DNA from: Diplolepis rosae | Lineage: Eukaryota; Arthropoda; Insecta; Hymenoptera; Diplolepididae | Direction: 5' to 3' | Assembly (NCBI GenBank): GCA_030998225.1 | Contig: JAPYXD010000679.1 | Span: 806,001-870,000, forward strand | Length of the DNA: 64,000 nucleotides | Shown here: positions 39,530 through 52,350 of the stretch, piece after piece | How the letters are laid out: each line of letters begins with the position of its first letter | Position numbering within the stretch: the stretch's first letter is position 1 | The notes under the pieces: generated by a model | Databases searched by the model: none | Seen by the model: the letters and a program-made list of their open reading frames with translations, nothing else | Told to the model about the DNA's origin: nothing | Position numbers and translations under genes: made by a program

Positions 39530-42350
39530 ACTTTATGAGGATACATATTCAGACTTAAAATTGTTTTTTGAATGGTCTTTCGAGACGGCAGAAATTGTTG
39601 AAATGTGTTGCATCTTAACGTCTGGGAATAAAATCTTTCATAATTTCTTTAAATCGATATTGTAACAAAATTTTATTTCAATATTCTATAAGAGGACATC
39701 ATCAGGATACATATTCAGATTTAAAATTGTTTTTTGTACGGTCTTTATAGACGACAGAAATTATTTTAATGTGTTTTATCTTTACGTCTGGGAATAAAAT
39801 CTTTTATAATTTCCTTAAATCGATATTGCAAAAAAAATGTAATGGAATATTCTTAAAGAAGACTTTATGACGATACATATTCAGACTTAAAATTGTTTTT
39901 TGAATGGTCTTTAGAGACGATAGAAATTATTGAAATGTGTTGCATCTTAACGTCTGTGGATAAAATATTTCATAATTTCCTTAAATCGATATTGTAACAA
40001 AATTTTATTTGAATATTCTTTAAGAGGACATCATCAGGATACATATTCAGATTTAAAAGTGTTTTCTGTACGGTCTTTAGAGACGGCAGAAATTATAGAA
40101 TGTGTTGCATCTTAACATCTGTGGATACAATCTTTCATAATTTCTTTAAATCCATATTGTAACAAAAGTTTATTTGAATATTCTTTAAGAGGACATCATC
40201 AGGAGATATATTCAGATTTATAATTGTTTTTTGTACGGTCTCTAGAGACGGCAGAAATTATTGAAAATTGGATAAAATATTTCATAATTTCCTTAAATCG
40301 ATATTGTAACAAATTTTTATTTCAATATTCTATAAGAGGACATAATCAGGATACATATTCAGATTTAAAAGTGTTTTTTGAACGGTCTTTAGAGACAGCA
40401 GAAATTATAGAATGTGTTGCATCATAACGTCTTTGGATAGAATCTGTTATAATATCCTGAAGTCAATATTGCAAAGAAATTGTAGTGGAATATTCTAAAA
40501 CACGATATCATCAGGATACATATTTATACCTAAAATTGTCTTTTGTATGGTCTTAAGAGACGGCAGAAATTATTTTAATGTGTTTCATCTTTACGTCTCG
40601 GAATAAAATCTTTCGTAATTTCTTTAAATCCATATTGTAACAAAATTTTATTTAAATATTCTTTAAGAGGATATCATCAGGATACATATTCAGATTTAAA
40701 ATTGTTTTTTGAACGGTCTTTAGAGACGGCAGAAATTATAGAATGTGTTGCATGTTAACGTCTGTTGATTAAATCTGTTATAATTTCCTAAAATCGATAT
40801 TGCAAAGAAATTGTATTGGAATATTCTTAAAGACGATATCACCAGGATACATATTTATACTGAAAATTGTCTTTTGTATGGTCTTTAGAGACGGCAGAAA
40901 TTATTGTAATGTGTTGCATCTTAACGTCTGGGAATAAAATCTTTCATAATTTCTTTAAATCGATATTGTAACAAAATTTTATTTCAATATTCTTTAAGAG
41001 GACATCATCAGGATACATATTCAGATTTAAAAGTGTTTTTTGAACGGTCTTTAGAGACGACAGAAATTATTGTAATGTGTTGCATCTTAACGTCTTTGAG
41101 TAAAATCTGTTATAATTTCCTTAAATCGATATTGCAAAGAAATTGTATTGGAATATTCTTAAAGACGATATCATCAGGATACATATTTATACTTAAAATT
41201 GTCTTTTGTATGGTCTTTAGAAACGGCAGAAATTATTGAAATGTGTTGCATCTTAACGTATGGGAATAAAATCTTTTATAATTTCCTTAAATCGATATTG
41301 TAACTATATTTTATTTGAATATTCTTTAAGAGGACATCATCAGGATACATATTGAGATTTAAAAGTGTTTTTTGAATGGTCTTTTAGAGACGACAGAAAT
41401 TATTGAAATGTGTTTCATCTTAACGTCTGAGGATTAAATCTTTCATAATTTCTTTAAATCGATATTGTAACAAAATTTTATTTCAATATTCTATAAGAAT
41501 ACATCATCAGGATACATATTGAGATTTAAAATTGTTTTTTGTACGGTCTTTAGAGACGACAGAAATTATTTTAAAATGTTTCATCTTTACGTCTGGGAAT
41601 AAAATCTTTTATAATTTCCTTAAATCGACATTGTAACAAAATTTTATTTGAATATTCTTTAAGAGGACATCATCAGGATAAATATTCAGATTTGAAAGTG
41701 TTTTTTGAATGGTCTTTAGAGACTACAGAAATTATTGAAATATGTTGCATCTTAACGTCTTTGAGTAAAATCTGTTATAATTTCCTTAAATCGATATTGC
41801 AAAGAAATTGTATTGGAATATTCTTAAAGACGATATCATCAGGATACATATTTATACTTAAAATTGTCTTTTGTATGGTCTTTTGAAACGGAAGAAATTA
41901 TTGAAATGTGTTGCATCTTAACGTATGGGAATAAAATCTTTTATAATTTCCTTAAATCGATATTGCAACAAAAGTTTATTTAAATATTCTTTAAGAGGAC
42001 ATCATCAGGATACATATTGAAATTTGAAAGTGTTTTTTGAATGGTCTTTAGAGACGATAGAAATTATTGAAATGTGTTGCATCTTAACGTCTGTGGATAA
42101 AATATTTCATAATTTCCTCAAATCGATATTGTAACAAAATTTTTTTTGAATATTCTTTAAGAGGACATCATCATGATACATATTCAGATTTAAAATTGTT
42201 TTTTGTACGGTCTTTATAGACGACAGAAATTATTTTAAAATGTTTCATCTTTACGTCTGGGAATAAAATCTTTTGTAATTTCCTTAAATCGACATTGTAA
42301 CAAAATTTTATTTGAATATTCTTTAAGAGGACATCATCAGGATACATATT
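39530..42350 (+). repeat. Long-range duplicated segment, copy 1
   Basis: It matches 49,290-52,350. The offset is 9,764 bp at the left (gaaaattgg 40,263 to 50,027; 41,033 to 50,797) and 9,929 bp after one extra monomer in the second copy (gtgtttcatc 41,411 to 51,340; aaaatgtttcatc 42,237 to 52,166). Shared rare markers include cttaacatctgtggataca, gcatgttaacgtctgttg and gaggattaaatc. Confidence 0.85.
40224..40300 (+). repeat. Monomer with 19-bp net deletion, copy 1
   Basis: The sequence attattgaaaattggataaa replaces attattgaaa ... gtctgtggataaa. The conserved gtgttgcatcttaacg core, present in almost every other monomer, is missing. The only other copy lies at 50,027, inside the duplicated partner segment. 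Confidence 0.92.
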
Positions 42351-43580
42351 CAGATTTAAAATTGTTTTTTGAATGGTCTTTAGAGACGACAGAAATTATT
42401 GAAATGTGTTGCATCTTAAGTCTGAGAATAAAATCTTTCATAATTTCCTTAAATCGATATTGCAAAGAAATTGTATTAGAATATTCTTAAAGACGATATC
42501 ATCAGGATACATATTTATACTTAAAATTGTCTTTTGTATGGTCTCTAGAGACGGCAGAAATTATTGAAATGTGTTGCATCTTAACGTCCGTGGATATAAT
42601 CTGCTATAATTTCCTTAAACCGATATTGCAAAAAAAATGTTATGGAATATTCTTAAAGATTACTTCTTGAGGATACATATTCATACTTAAAATTGTCTTT
42701 TGTATGGTCTCTAGAGACGGCAGAAATTATTGAAATGTGTTGCATCTTAACGTCCGTGGATATAATCTGCTATAATTTCCTTAAACCGATATTGCAAAAA
42801 AAATGTTATGGAATATTCTTAAAGAAGACTTTATTAGGATACATTTTCAGACTTAAAATTGTTTTTTGAATGGTCTTTCGAGACGGCAGAAATTATTGAA
42901 ATGTGTTGCATCTTAACGTCTGGGAATAAAATCTTTCATAATTTCTTTAAATCGATATTGTAACAAAATTTTATTTCAATATTCTATAAGAGGACATCAT
43001 CAGGATACATATTCAGATTTAAAATTGTTTTTTGTACGGTCTTTAGAGACGACAGAAATTATTTTAATGTGTTTCATCTTAACGTCTGTGGATATAATCT
43101 GTTATAATTTCCTTAAATCGATATTGCAAAAAAAATGTAATGGAATATTCTTAAAGAAGACTTTATTTGGATACATATTCAGACTTAAAATTGTTCTTTG
43201 AATGGTCTTTCGAGACGGCAGAAATTATTGAAATGTGTTGCATCTTAACGTCTGTGGATAAAATCTTTCATAATTTCTTTAAATCGATATTGTAACAAAA
43301 TTTTATTTGAATATTCTTTAAGAGGACATCATCAGGATACATATTCAGATTTAAAAGTGTTTTCTGTACGGTCTTTAGAGACGACAGAAATTATTTTAAT
43401 GTGCTTCATCTTTACGTCTGTGGATAAAATCTTTCATAATTTCCTTAAATCGATATAGCAAAAAAAATGTAATGGAATATTCTTAAAGAAGACTTCTTGA
43501 GGATACATATTCAGACTTAAAATTGTCTTTTGTATGCTCTTAAGAGACGGCAGAAATTATTTTAATGTGTTTCATCTTAA
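41250..43580 (+). repeat. 2,324-bp (14-monomer) tandem repeat, copy 1
   Basis: Markers recur 2,324-2,325 bp downstream: gtgtttcatc with gaggattaaatc (41,411 to 43,736), cgacattgtaac (42,290 to 44,614), and the palindromic gtctctagagac (42,541 to 44,866). The order is: tatgggaataaa, gaggattaaatc with ctataagaatac, aaaatgtttcatc, TTTGAGT, cgacattg, agaaattgtattag, two A-prime monomers, then cattttcagac. Confidence 0.87.
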
Positions 43581-45600
43581 CGTATGGGAATAAAATCTTT
43601 TTATAATTTCCTTAAATCTGATATTGTAACAAAATTTTATTTGAATATTCTTTAAGAGGACATTATCAGGATACATATTCAGATTTAAAATTGTTTTTTG
43701 AATGGTCTTTAGAGACGACAGAAATTATTGAAATGTGTTTCATCTTAACGTCTGAGGATTAAATCTTTCATAATTTCTTTAAATCGATATTGTAACAAAA
43801 TTTTATTTCAATATTCTATAAGAATACATCATCAGGATACATATTGAGATTTAAAATTGTTTTTTGTACGGTCTTTAGAGACGACAGAAATTATTTTAAG
43901 GTGTTTCATCTTTACGTCTGGGAATAAAATCTTTATTGATTTCCTTAAATCGATATTGTAACAAAATTTTATTTGAATATTCTTTAAGAGGACATCATCA
44001 GGATAAATATTCAGATTTGAAAGTGTTTTTGAACGGTCTTTAGAGACGACAGAAATTATTGTAATGTGTTGCATCTTAACGTCTTTGAGTAAGATCTGTT
44101 ATAATTTCCTTAAATCGATATTGCAAAGAAATTGTATTGGAATATTCTTAAAGACGATATCATCAGGATACACATTTATACTTAAAATTGTATTTTGTAT
44201 GGTCTTTAGAAACGGCAGAAATTATTGAAATGTGTTGCATCTTAACGTATGGGAATAAAATCATTTATAATTTCCTTAAATCGATATTGCAACACAAGTT
44301 TATTTAAATATTCTTTAAGAGGACATCATCAGGATACATATTGAGATTTAAAAGTGTTTTTTGAATGGTCTTTAGAGACGATAGAAATTATTGAAATGTG
44401 TTGCATCTTAACGTCTGTGGATAAAATATTTCATAATTTCCTCAAATCGATATTGTAACAAAATTTTATTTGAATATTCTTTAAGAGGACATCATCAGGA
44501 TACATATTCAGATTTAAAATTGTTTTTTGTACGGTCTTTATAGACGACAGAAATTATTTTAAAATGTTTCATCTTTACGTCTGGGAATAAAATCTTTTGT
44601 AATTTCCTTAAATCGACATTGTAACAAAATTTTATTTGAATATTCTTTAAGAGGACATCATCAGGATAAATATTCAGATTTAAAATTGTTTTTTTAATAG
44701 TCTTTAGAGACGACAGAAATTATTGAAATGTGTTGCATCTTAACGTCTGGGAATAAAATCTTTCATAATTTCCTTAAATCGATATTGCAAAGAAATTGTA
44801 TTAGAATACTCTTAAAGACGATATCATCAGGATACATATTTATACTTAAAATTGTCTTTTGTATGGTCTCTAGAGACGGCAGAAATTATTGAAATGTGTT
44901 GCATCTTAACGTCCGTGGATATAATCTGCTATAATTTCCTTAAACCGATATTGCAAAAAAAATGTTATGGAATATTCTTAAAGAAGACTTCTTGAGGATA
45001 CATATTCAGACTTAAAATTGTCTTTTGTAAGATCTCTAGAGACGGAAGAAATTATTGAAATGTGTTGCTTCTTAACGTCCGTGGATATAATCTGCTATAA
45101 TTTCCTTAAACCGATATTGCAAAAAAATGTAATGGAATATTCTTAAAGAAGACTTTATTAGGATACATTTTCAGACTTAAAATTGTTTTTTGAATGGTCT
45201 TTCGAGACGGCAGAAATTATTGAAATGTGTTGCATCTTAACGTCTGGGCATAAAATCTTTCATAATTTCTTTAAATCGATATTGTAACAAAATTTTATTT
45301 CAATATTCTATAAGAGGACATCATCAGGATACATATTCAGATTTAAAATTGTTTTTTGTACGGTCGTTAGAGACGACAGAAATTATTTTGATGTGTTGCA
45401 TCTTAAGGTCTGTGGATATAATCTGTTATAATTTCCTTAAATCGATATTGCAAAAAAAATGTAATGGAATATTCTTAAAGATGACTTTATTAGGATACAT
45501 TTTCAGACTTAAAATTTTTTTTTGAATGGTCTTTAGAGACGACAGAAATTATTGAAATGTGTTGCATCTTAACGTCTGGGCATAAAATCTTTCATAATTT
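43581..45600 (+). repeat. 2,324-bp (14-monomer) tandem repeat, copy 2 (partial)
   Basis: It follows copy 1 directly and matches it until about 45.6 kb, where cgataatgtaac and taagatgac replace the expected sequence. It is therefore about two monomers short of a full unit. Private changes include the seven-T run before aatagtcttta at about 44.69 kb, which recurs at 52.30 and 58.60 kb. Confidence 0.85.
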
Positions 45601-48600
45601 CTTTAAATCGATAATGTAACAAAATTTTATTTCAATATTCTATAAGATGACATCATCAGGATACATATTCAGATTTAAAAGTGTTTTTTGAACGCTCTTT
45701 AGAGACAGCAGAAATTATAGAATGTGTTGCATCATAACGTCTTTGGATAGAATCTGTTATCATTTCCTTAAGTCGATATTGCAAAGAAATTGTATTGGAA
45801 TATTCTAAAACACGATATCATCAGGATACATATTTATACCTAAAATTGTCTTTTGTATGGTCTTAGGAGACGGCAGAAATTATTTTAATGTGTTTCATCT
45901 TTACGTCTCGGAATAAAATCTTTCGTAATTTCTTTAAATCCATATTGTAACAAAATTTTATTTAAATATTCTTTAAGAGGATATCATCAGGATACATATT
46001 CAGATTTAAAAATTGTTTTTGAACGGTCTATAGAGACGACAGAAATTATTGTAATGTGTTGCATCTTAACGTCTTTGAGTAAAATCTGTTATAATTTCCT
46101 TAAATCGATATTGCAAAGAAATTGTATTGGAATATTCTTAATGACGATATCATCAGGATACATATATATACTTAAAATTGTTTTTTGAATGGTCTTTCGA
46201 GACGACAGAAATTATTGAAATGTGTTGCATCTTAACGTCTGTGGATATAATCTGTTATAATTTCCTTAAATCGATATAGCAAAAAAATGTAATGGAATAT
46301 TCTTAAATAAGACATTAGGAGGACACATATTCAGACTTAAAATTGTTTTTTGAATGGTCTTTCGAGACGACAGAAATTATTGAAATGTGTTGCATCTTAA
46401 CGTCTGGGAATAAAATCTTTCATAATTTCCTTAAATCGATATTGCAAAGAAATTGTATTAGAATATTCTTAAAGACGATATCATCAGGATACATATTTAT
46501 ACTTAAAATTGTCTTTTGTATGGTCTTTAGAGACGGCAGAAATTATTGAAATGTGTTGCATCTTAACGTCTGTGGATATAATCTGTTATAATTTCCTTAA
46601 ATCGATATTGCAAAAAAAATGTAATGGTATATTCTTAAAGAAGACTTTATGAGGATACATATTCAGACTTAAAATTGTTTTTTGAATGGTCTTTCGAGAC
46701 GGCAGAAATTATTGAAATGTGTTGCATCTTAACGTCTGGGAATAAAATCTTTCATAATTTCTTTAAATCGATATTGTAACAAAATTTTATTTCAATATTC
46801 TTTAAGAGGACATCATCAGGATACAATTTCAGATTTAAAAGTGTTTTTTGAACGCTCTTTAGAGACGGTAGAAATTATAGAATGTGTTGCATCTTAACGT
46901 CTTCCGATAGAATCTGTTATAATATCCTTAAGTCGATATTGCAAAGAAATTGTAGTGGAATATTCTAAAACACGATATCATCAGGATACATATTTATACC
47001 TAAAATTGTCTTTTGTATGGTCTTAAGAGACGGCAGAAATTATTTTAATGTGTTTCATCTTTACGTCTCGGAATATAATCTTTCGTAATTTCTTTAAATC
47101 CATATTGTAACAAAATTTTATTTAAATATTCTTTAAGAGGACATCATCAGGATACATATTCAGATTTAAAATTGTTTTTTGAATGGTCTTTAGAGACTAC
47201 AGAAATTATTGAAATATGTTGCATCTTAACGTCTTTGAGTAAAATCTGTTATAATTTCCTTAAATCGATATTGCAAAGAAATTGTATTGGAATATTCTTA
47301 AAGACGATATCATCAGGATACATATTTATACTTAAAATTGTCTTTTGTATTGTCTTTAGAGACGACAGAAATTATTGAAATGTGTTGCATCTTAACGTCT
47401 TCGGATAGAATCTGTTATAATTTCCTTAAGTCGATATTGCAAAGAAATTGTATTGGAATATTCTTAAAGACGATATCACCAGGATACATATTTATACTTA
47501 AAATTGTCTTTTGTATGGTCTTTAGAGACGGCAGAAATTATTGTAATGTGTTGCATCTTAACGTCTGGGAATAAAATCTTTCATAATTTCTTTAAATCGA
47601 TATTGTAACAAAATTTTATTTCAATATTCTTTAAGAGGACATCATCAAGGATACATATTCAGATTTGAAAGTGTTTTTGTACGGTCTTTAGAGACGACAG
47701 AAATTATTGTAATGTGTTGCATCTTAACGTCTTTGAGTAAAATCTGTTATAATTTCCTTAAATCGATATTGCAAAGAAATTGTATTGGAATATTCTTAAA
47801 GACGATATCATCAGGATACATATTTATACTTAAAATTGTCTTTTGTATGGTCTTTAGAGACGGCAGAAATTATTGAAATGTGTTGCATCTTAACGTCTTC
47901 GGATAGAATCTGTTATAATTTCCTTAAGTCGATATTGCAAAAAAAATGTAATGGAATATTCTTAAAGAAGACTTTATTAGGATACATATTCAGACTTAAA
48001 ATTGTTTTTTGAATGGTCTTTAGAGACGACAGAAATTATTTTAATGTGTTTTATCTTTACGTCTGGAAATAAAATCTTTTAGAATTTCCTTAAATCGATA
48101 TTGTAACAAAATTTGATTTGAATATTCTTTAAGAGGACATCATCAGGATACATATTCAGATTTAAAAGTGTTTTTTGTATGGTGTTTAGAGACGGCAGAA
48201 ATTATTGTAATGTGTTGCATCTTAACGTCTGGGAATAAAATCTTTCATAATTTCTTTAAATCGATATTGTAACAAAATTTTATTTCAATATTCTTTAAGA
48301 GGACATCATCAGGATACATATTCAGATTTAAAAGTGTTTTTTGAACGGTCTTTAGAGACGACAGAAATTATTGAAATGTGTTGCATCTTAACGTCTTTGA
48401 GTAAAATCTGTTATAATTTCCTTAAATCGATATTGCAAAGAAATTGTATTGGAATATTCTGAAAGACGATATCATCAGGATACATATTTATACTTAAAAT
48501 TGTCTTTTGTATGGTCTTTAGAGACGGCAGAAATTATTGAAATGTGTTGCATCTTAACGTCTGTGGATATAATCTGTTATAATTTCCTTAAATCGATATT

Positions 48601-49290
48601 GCAAAAATGTAATGGAATATTCTTAAAGAAGACTTTATGAGGATACATATTCAGACTTAAAATTGTTTTTTGAATGGTCTTTCGAGACGGCAGAAATTAT
48701 TGAAATGTGTTGCATCTTAACGTCTGGGAATAAAATCTTTCATAATTTCTTCAAATCGATAATGTAACAAAATTTTATTTGAATATTCTTTAAGAGGACA
48801 TCATCAGGATACATATTCAGATTTAAAAGTGTTTTTTGAATGGTCTTTAGGGACGATAGAAATTATTGAAATGTGTTGCATCTTAACGTCTAAGGATATA
48901 ATCTGTTATAATTTCCTTAAACCGATATTGCAAATAAAATGTTATGGAATATTCTTAAAGAAGACTTCTTGAGGATACATACTTATACTTAAAATTGTCT
49001 TTTGTATGGTCTCTAGAGACGGCAGAAATTATTGAAATGTGTTGCATCTTAACGTCCGTGGATATAATCTGCTATAATTTCCTTAAACCGATATTGCATA
49101 AAAAATGTTATGGAATATTCTTAAAGAAGACTTCTTGAGGATACATATTCAGACTTAAAATTGTGTTTTGTTTGGGCTCTAGAGACGGCAGAAATTATTG
49201 AAATGTGTTGCATCTTAACGTCCGTGGATATAATCTGCTATAATTTCCTTAAACCGATATTGCATAAAAAATGTTATGGAATATTCTTAA
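45600..49290 (+). repeat. Mixed satellite segment with A-prime run
   Basis: It contains R1-like fragments (ctaaaacacg near 45.80 and 46.97 kb; tctcggaata near 45.91 and 47.07 kb) without the D monomer or the atacgtattc marker. TTTGAGT type C monomers lie at about 46.07, 47.24, 47.73 and 48.40 kb. At 48.9-49.3 kb three A-prime monomers follow one another, the last two sharing the private gcataaaaaatg spelling. Confidence 0.8.
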
Positions 49291-52200
49291 AGAAGACTTT
49301 ATTAGGATACATTTTCAGACTTAAAATTGTTTTTTGAATGGTCTTTCGAGACGGCAGAAATTATTGAAATGTGTTGCATCTTAACGTCTGGGAATAAAAT
49401 CTTTCATAATTTCTTTAAATCGATATTGTAACAAAATTTTATTTCAATATTCTATAAGAGGACATCATCAGGATACATATTCAGATTTAAAATTGTTTTT
49501 TGTACGGTCTTAAGAGACGACAGAAATTAGTTTCATGTGTTTTATCTTTACGTCTGGGAATATAATCTGATATAATTTCCTTAAATCGATATTGCAAAAA
49601 AAATGTAATGGAATATTCTTAAAGAAGACTTTATTTGGATACATATTCAGACTTAAAATTGTTTTTTGAATGGTCTTTAGAGACTACAGAAATTATTGAA
49701 ATGTGTTTCATCTTAACGTCTGTGGATAAAATATTTCATAATTTCCTTAAATCGATATTGTAACAAAAGTTTATTTGAATATTCTTTAAGAGGACATCAG
49801 AATACATATTCAGATTTAAAAGTGTTTTTTGAACGGTCTTTAGAGACAGCAGAAATTATAGAATGTGTTGCATCTTAACATCTGTGGATACAATCTTTCA
49901 TAATTTCTTTAAATCCATATTGTAACAAAAGTTTATTTGAATATTCTTTTAAGAGGACATCATCAGGATACATATTCAGATTTAAAATTGTCTTTTGTAT
50001 GGTCTCTAGAGACGGCAGAAATTATTGAAAATTGGATAAAATATTTCATAATTTCCTTTAATGGATATTGTAACAAATTTTTATTTCAATATTCTATAAG
50101 AGGACATAATCAGGATACATATTCAGATTTAAAAGTGTTTTTTGAACGGTCTTTAGAGACAGCAGAAATTATAGAATGTGTTGCATCATAACGTCTTTGG
50201 ATAGAATCTGTTATAATATCCTTAAGTCGATATTGCAAAGAAATTGTAGTGGAATATTCTAAAACACGATATCATCAGGATACATATTTATACCTAAAAT
50301 TGTCTTTTGTATGGTCTTAAGAGACGGCAGAAATTATTTTAATGTGTTTCATCTTTACGTCTCGGAATATAATCTTTCGTAATTTCTTTAAATCCATATT
50401 GTAACAAAATTTTATTTAAATATTCTTTAAGAGGATATCATCAGGATACATATTCAGATTTAAAATTGTTTTTTGAACGGTCTTTAGAGACGGCAGAAAT
50501 TATAGAATGTGTTGCATGTTAACGTCTGTTGATTAAATCTGTTATAATTTCCTAAAATCGATATTGCAAAGAAATTGTATTGGAATATTCTTAAAGACGA
50601 TATCACCAGGATACATATTTATACTTAAAATTGTCTTTTGTATGGTCTTTAGAGACGGCAGAAATTATTGTAATGTGTTGCATCTTAACGTCTGGGAATA
50701 AAATCTTTCATAATTTCTTTAAATCGATATTGTAACAAAATTTTATTTCAATATTCTTTAAGAGGACATCATCAGGATACATATTCAGATTTAAAAGTGT
50801 TTTTTGAACGGTCTTTAGAGACGACAGAAATTATTGTAATGTGTTGCATCTTAACGTCTTTGAGTAAAATCTGTTATAATTTCCTTAAATCGATATTGCA
50901 AAGAAATTGTATTGGAATATTCTTAAATACGATATCATCAGGATACATATTTATACTTAAAATTGTCTTTTGTATGGTCTTTAGAAACGGCAGAAATTAT
51001 TGAAATGTGTTGCATCTTAACGTATGGGAATAAAATCTTTTATAATTTCCTTAAATCGATATTGTAACAAAAGTTTATTTAAATATTCTTTAAGAGGACA
51101 TCATCAGGATACATATTGAGATTTAAAAGTGTTTTTTTAATGGTCTTTAGAGACGATAGAAATTATTGAAATGTGTTGCATCTTAACGTCTGTGGATAAA
51201 ATATTTCATAATTTCCTTAAATCGATATTGTAACAAAATTTTATTTGAATATTCATTAAGAGGACATTATCAGGATACATATTCAGATTTAAAATTGTTT
51301 TTTGAATGGTCTTTAGAGACGACAGAAATTATTGAAATGTGTTTCATCTTAACGTCTGAGGATTAAATCTTTCATAATTTCTTTAAATCGATATTGTAAC
51401 AAAATTTTATTTCAATATTCTATAAGAATACATCATCAGGATACATATTGAGATTTAAAATTGTTTTTTGTACGGTCTTTAGAGACGACAGAAATTATTT
51501 TAATGTGTTTTATCTTTACGTCTGGGAATAAAATCTTTTATAATTTCCTTAAATCGATATTGTAACAAAATTTTATTTGAATATTCTTAAAGAGGCCATC
51601 ATCAGGATAAATATTCAGATTAAAAAGTGTTTTTTGAACGGTCTTTAGAGACGACAGAAATTATTGTAATGTGTTGCATCTTAACGTCTTTGAGTAAAAT
51701 CTGTTATAATTTCCTTAAATCGATATTGCAAAGAAATTGTATTGGAATATTCTTAAAGACGATATCATCAGGATACATATTTATACTTAAAATTGTCTTT
51801 TGTATGGTCTTTTGAAACGGCAGAAATTATTGAAATGTGTTGCATCTTAACGTATGGGAATAAAATCTTTTATAATTTCCTTAAATCGATATTGCAACAA
51901 AAGTTTATTTAAATATTCTTCAAGAGGACATCATCAGGATACATATTGAGATTTAAAAGTGTTTTTTGAATGGTCTTTAGAGACGATAGAAATTATTGAA
52001 ATGTGTTGCATCTTAACGTCTGTGGATAAAATATTTCATAATTTCCTCAAATCGATATTGTAACAAAATTTTATTTGAATATTCTTTAAGAGGACATCAT
52101 CAGGATACATATTCAGATTTAAAATTGTTTTTTGTACGGTCTTTATAGACGACAGAAATTATTTTAAAATGTTTCATCTTTACGTCTGGGAATAAAATCT

Positions 52201-52350
52201 TTTGTAATTTCCTTAAATCGACATTGTAACAAAATTTTATTTGAATATTCTTTAAGAGGACATCATCAGGATAAATATTCAGATTTAAAAGTGTTTTTTT
52301 AATAGTCTTTAGAGACGACAGAAATTATTGAAATGTGTTGCATCTTAACG
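49290..52350 (+). repeat. Long-range duplicated segment, copy 2
   Basis: This is the second copy of the 39.5-42.35 kb segment, with one monomer inserted at about 51.15-51.32 kb. It contains a small deletion (aggacatcagaatacat at about 49,791-49,806) where copy 1 has the full acatcatcagg. Confidence 0.85.
49988..50065 (+). repeat. Monomer with 19-bp net deletion, copy 2
   Basis: The gaaaattgg junction at 50,027 is identical to that at 40,263. Because the junction is unique to this pair, it shows that the two segments share one origin rather than being similar by general homogenisation. Confidence 0.92.
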
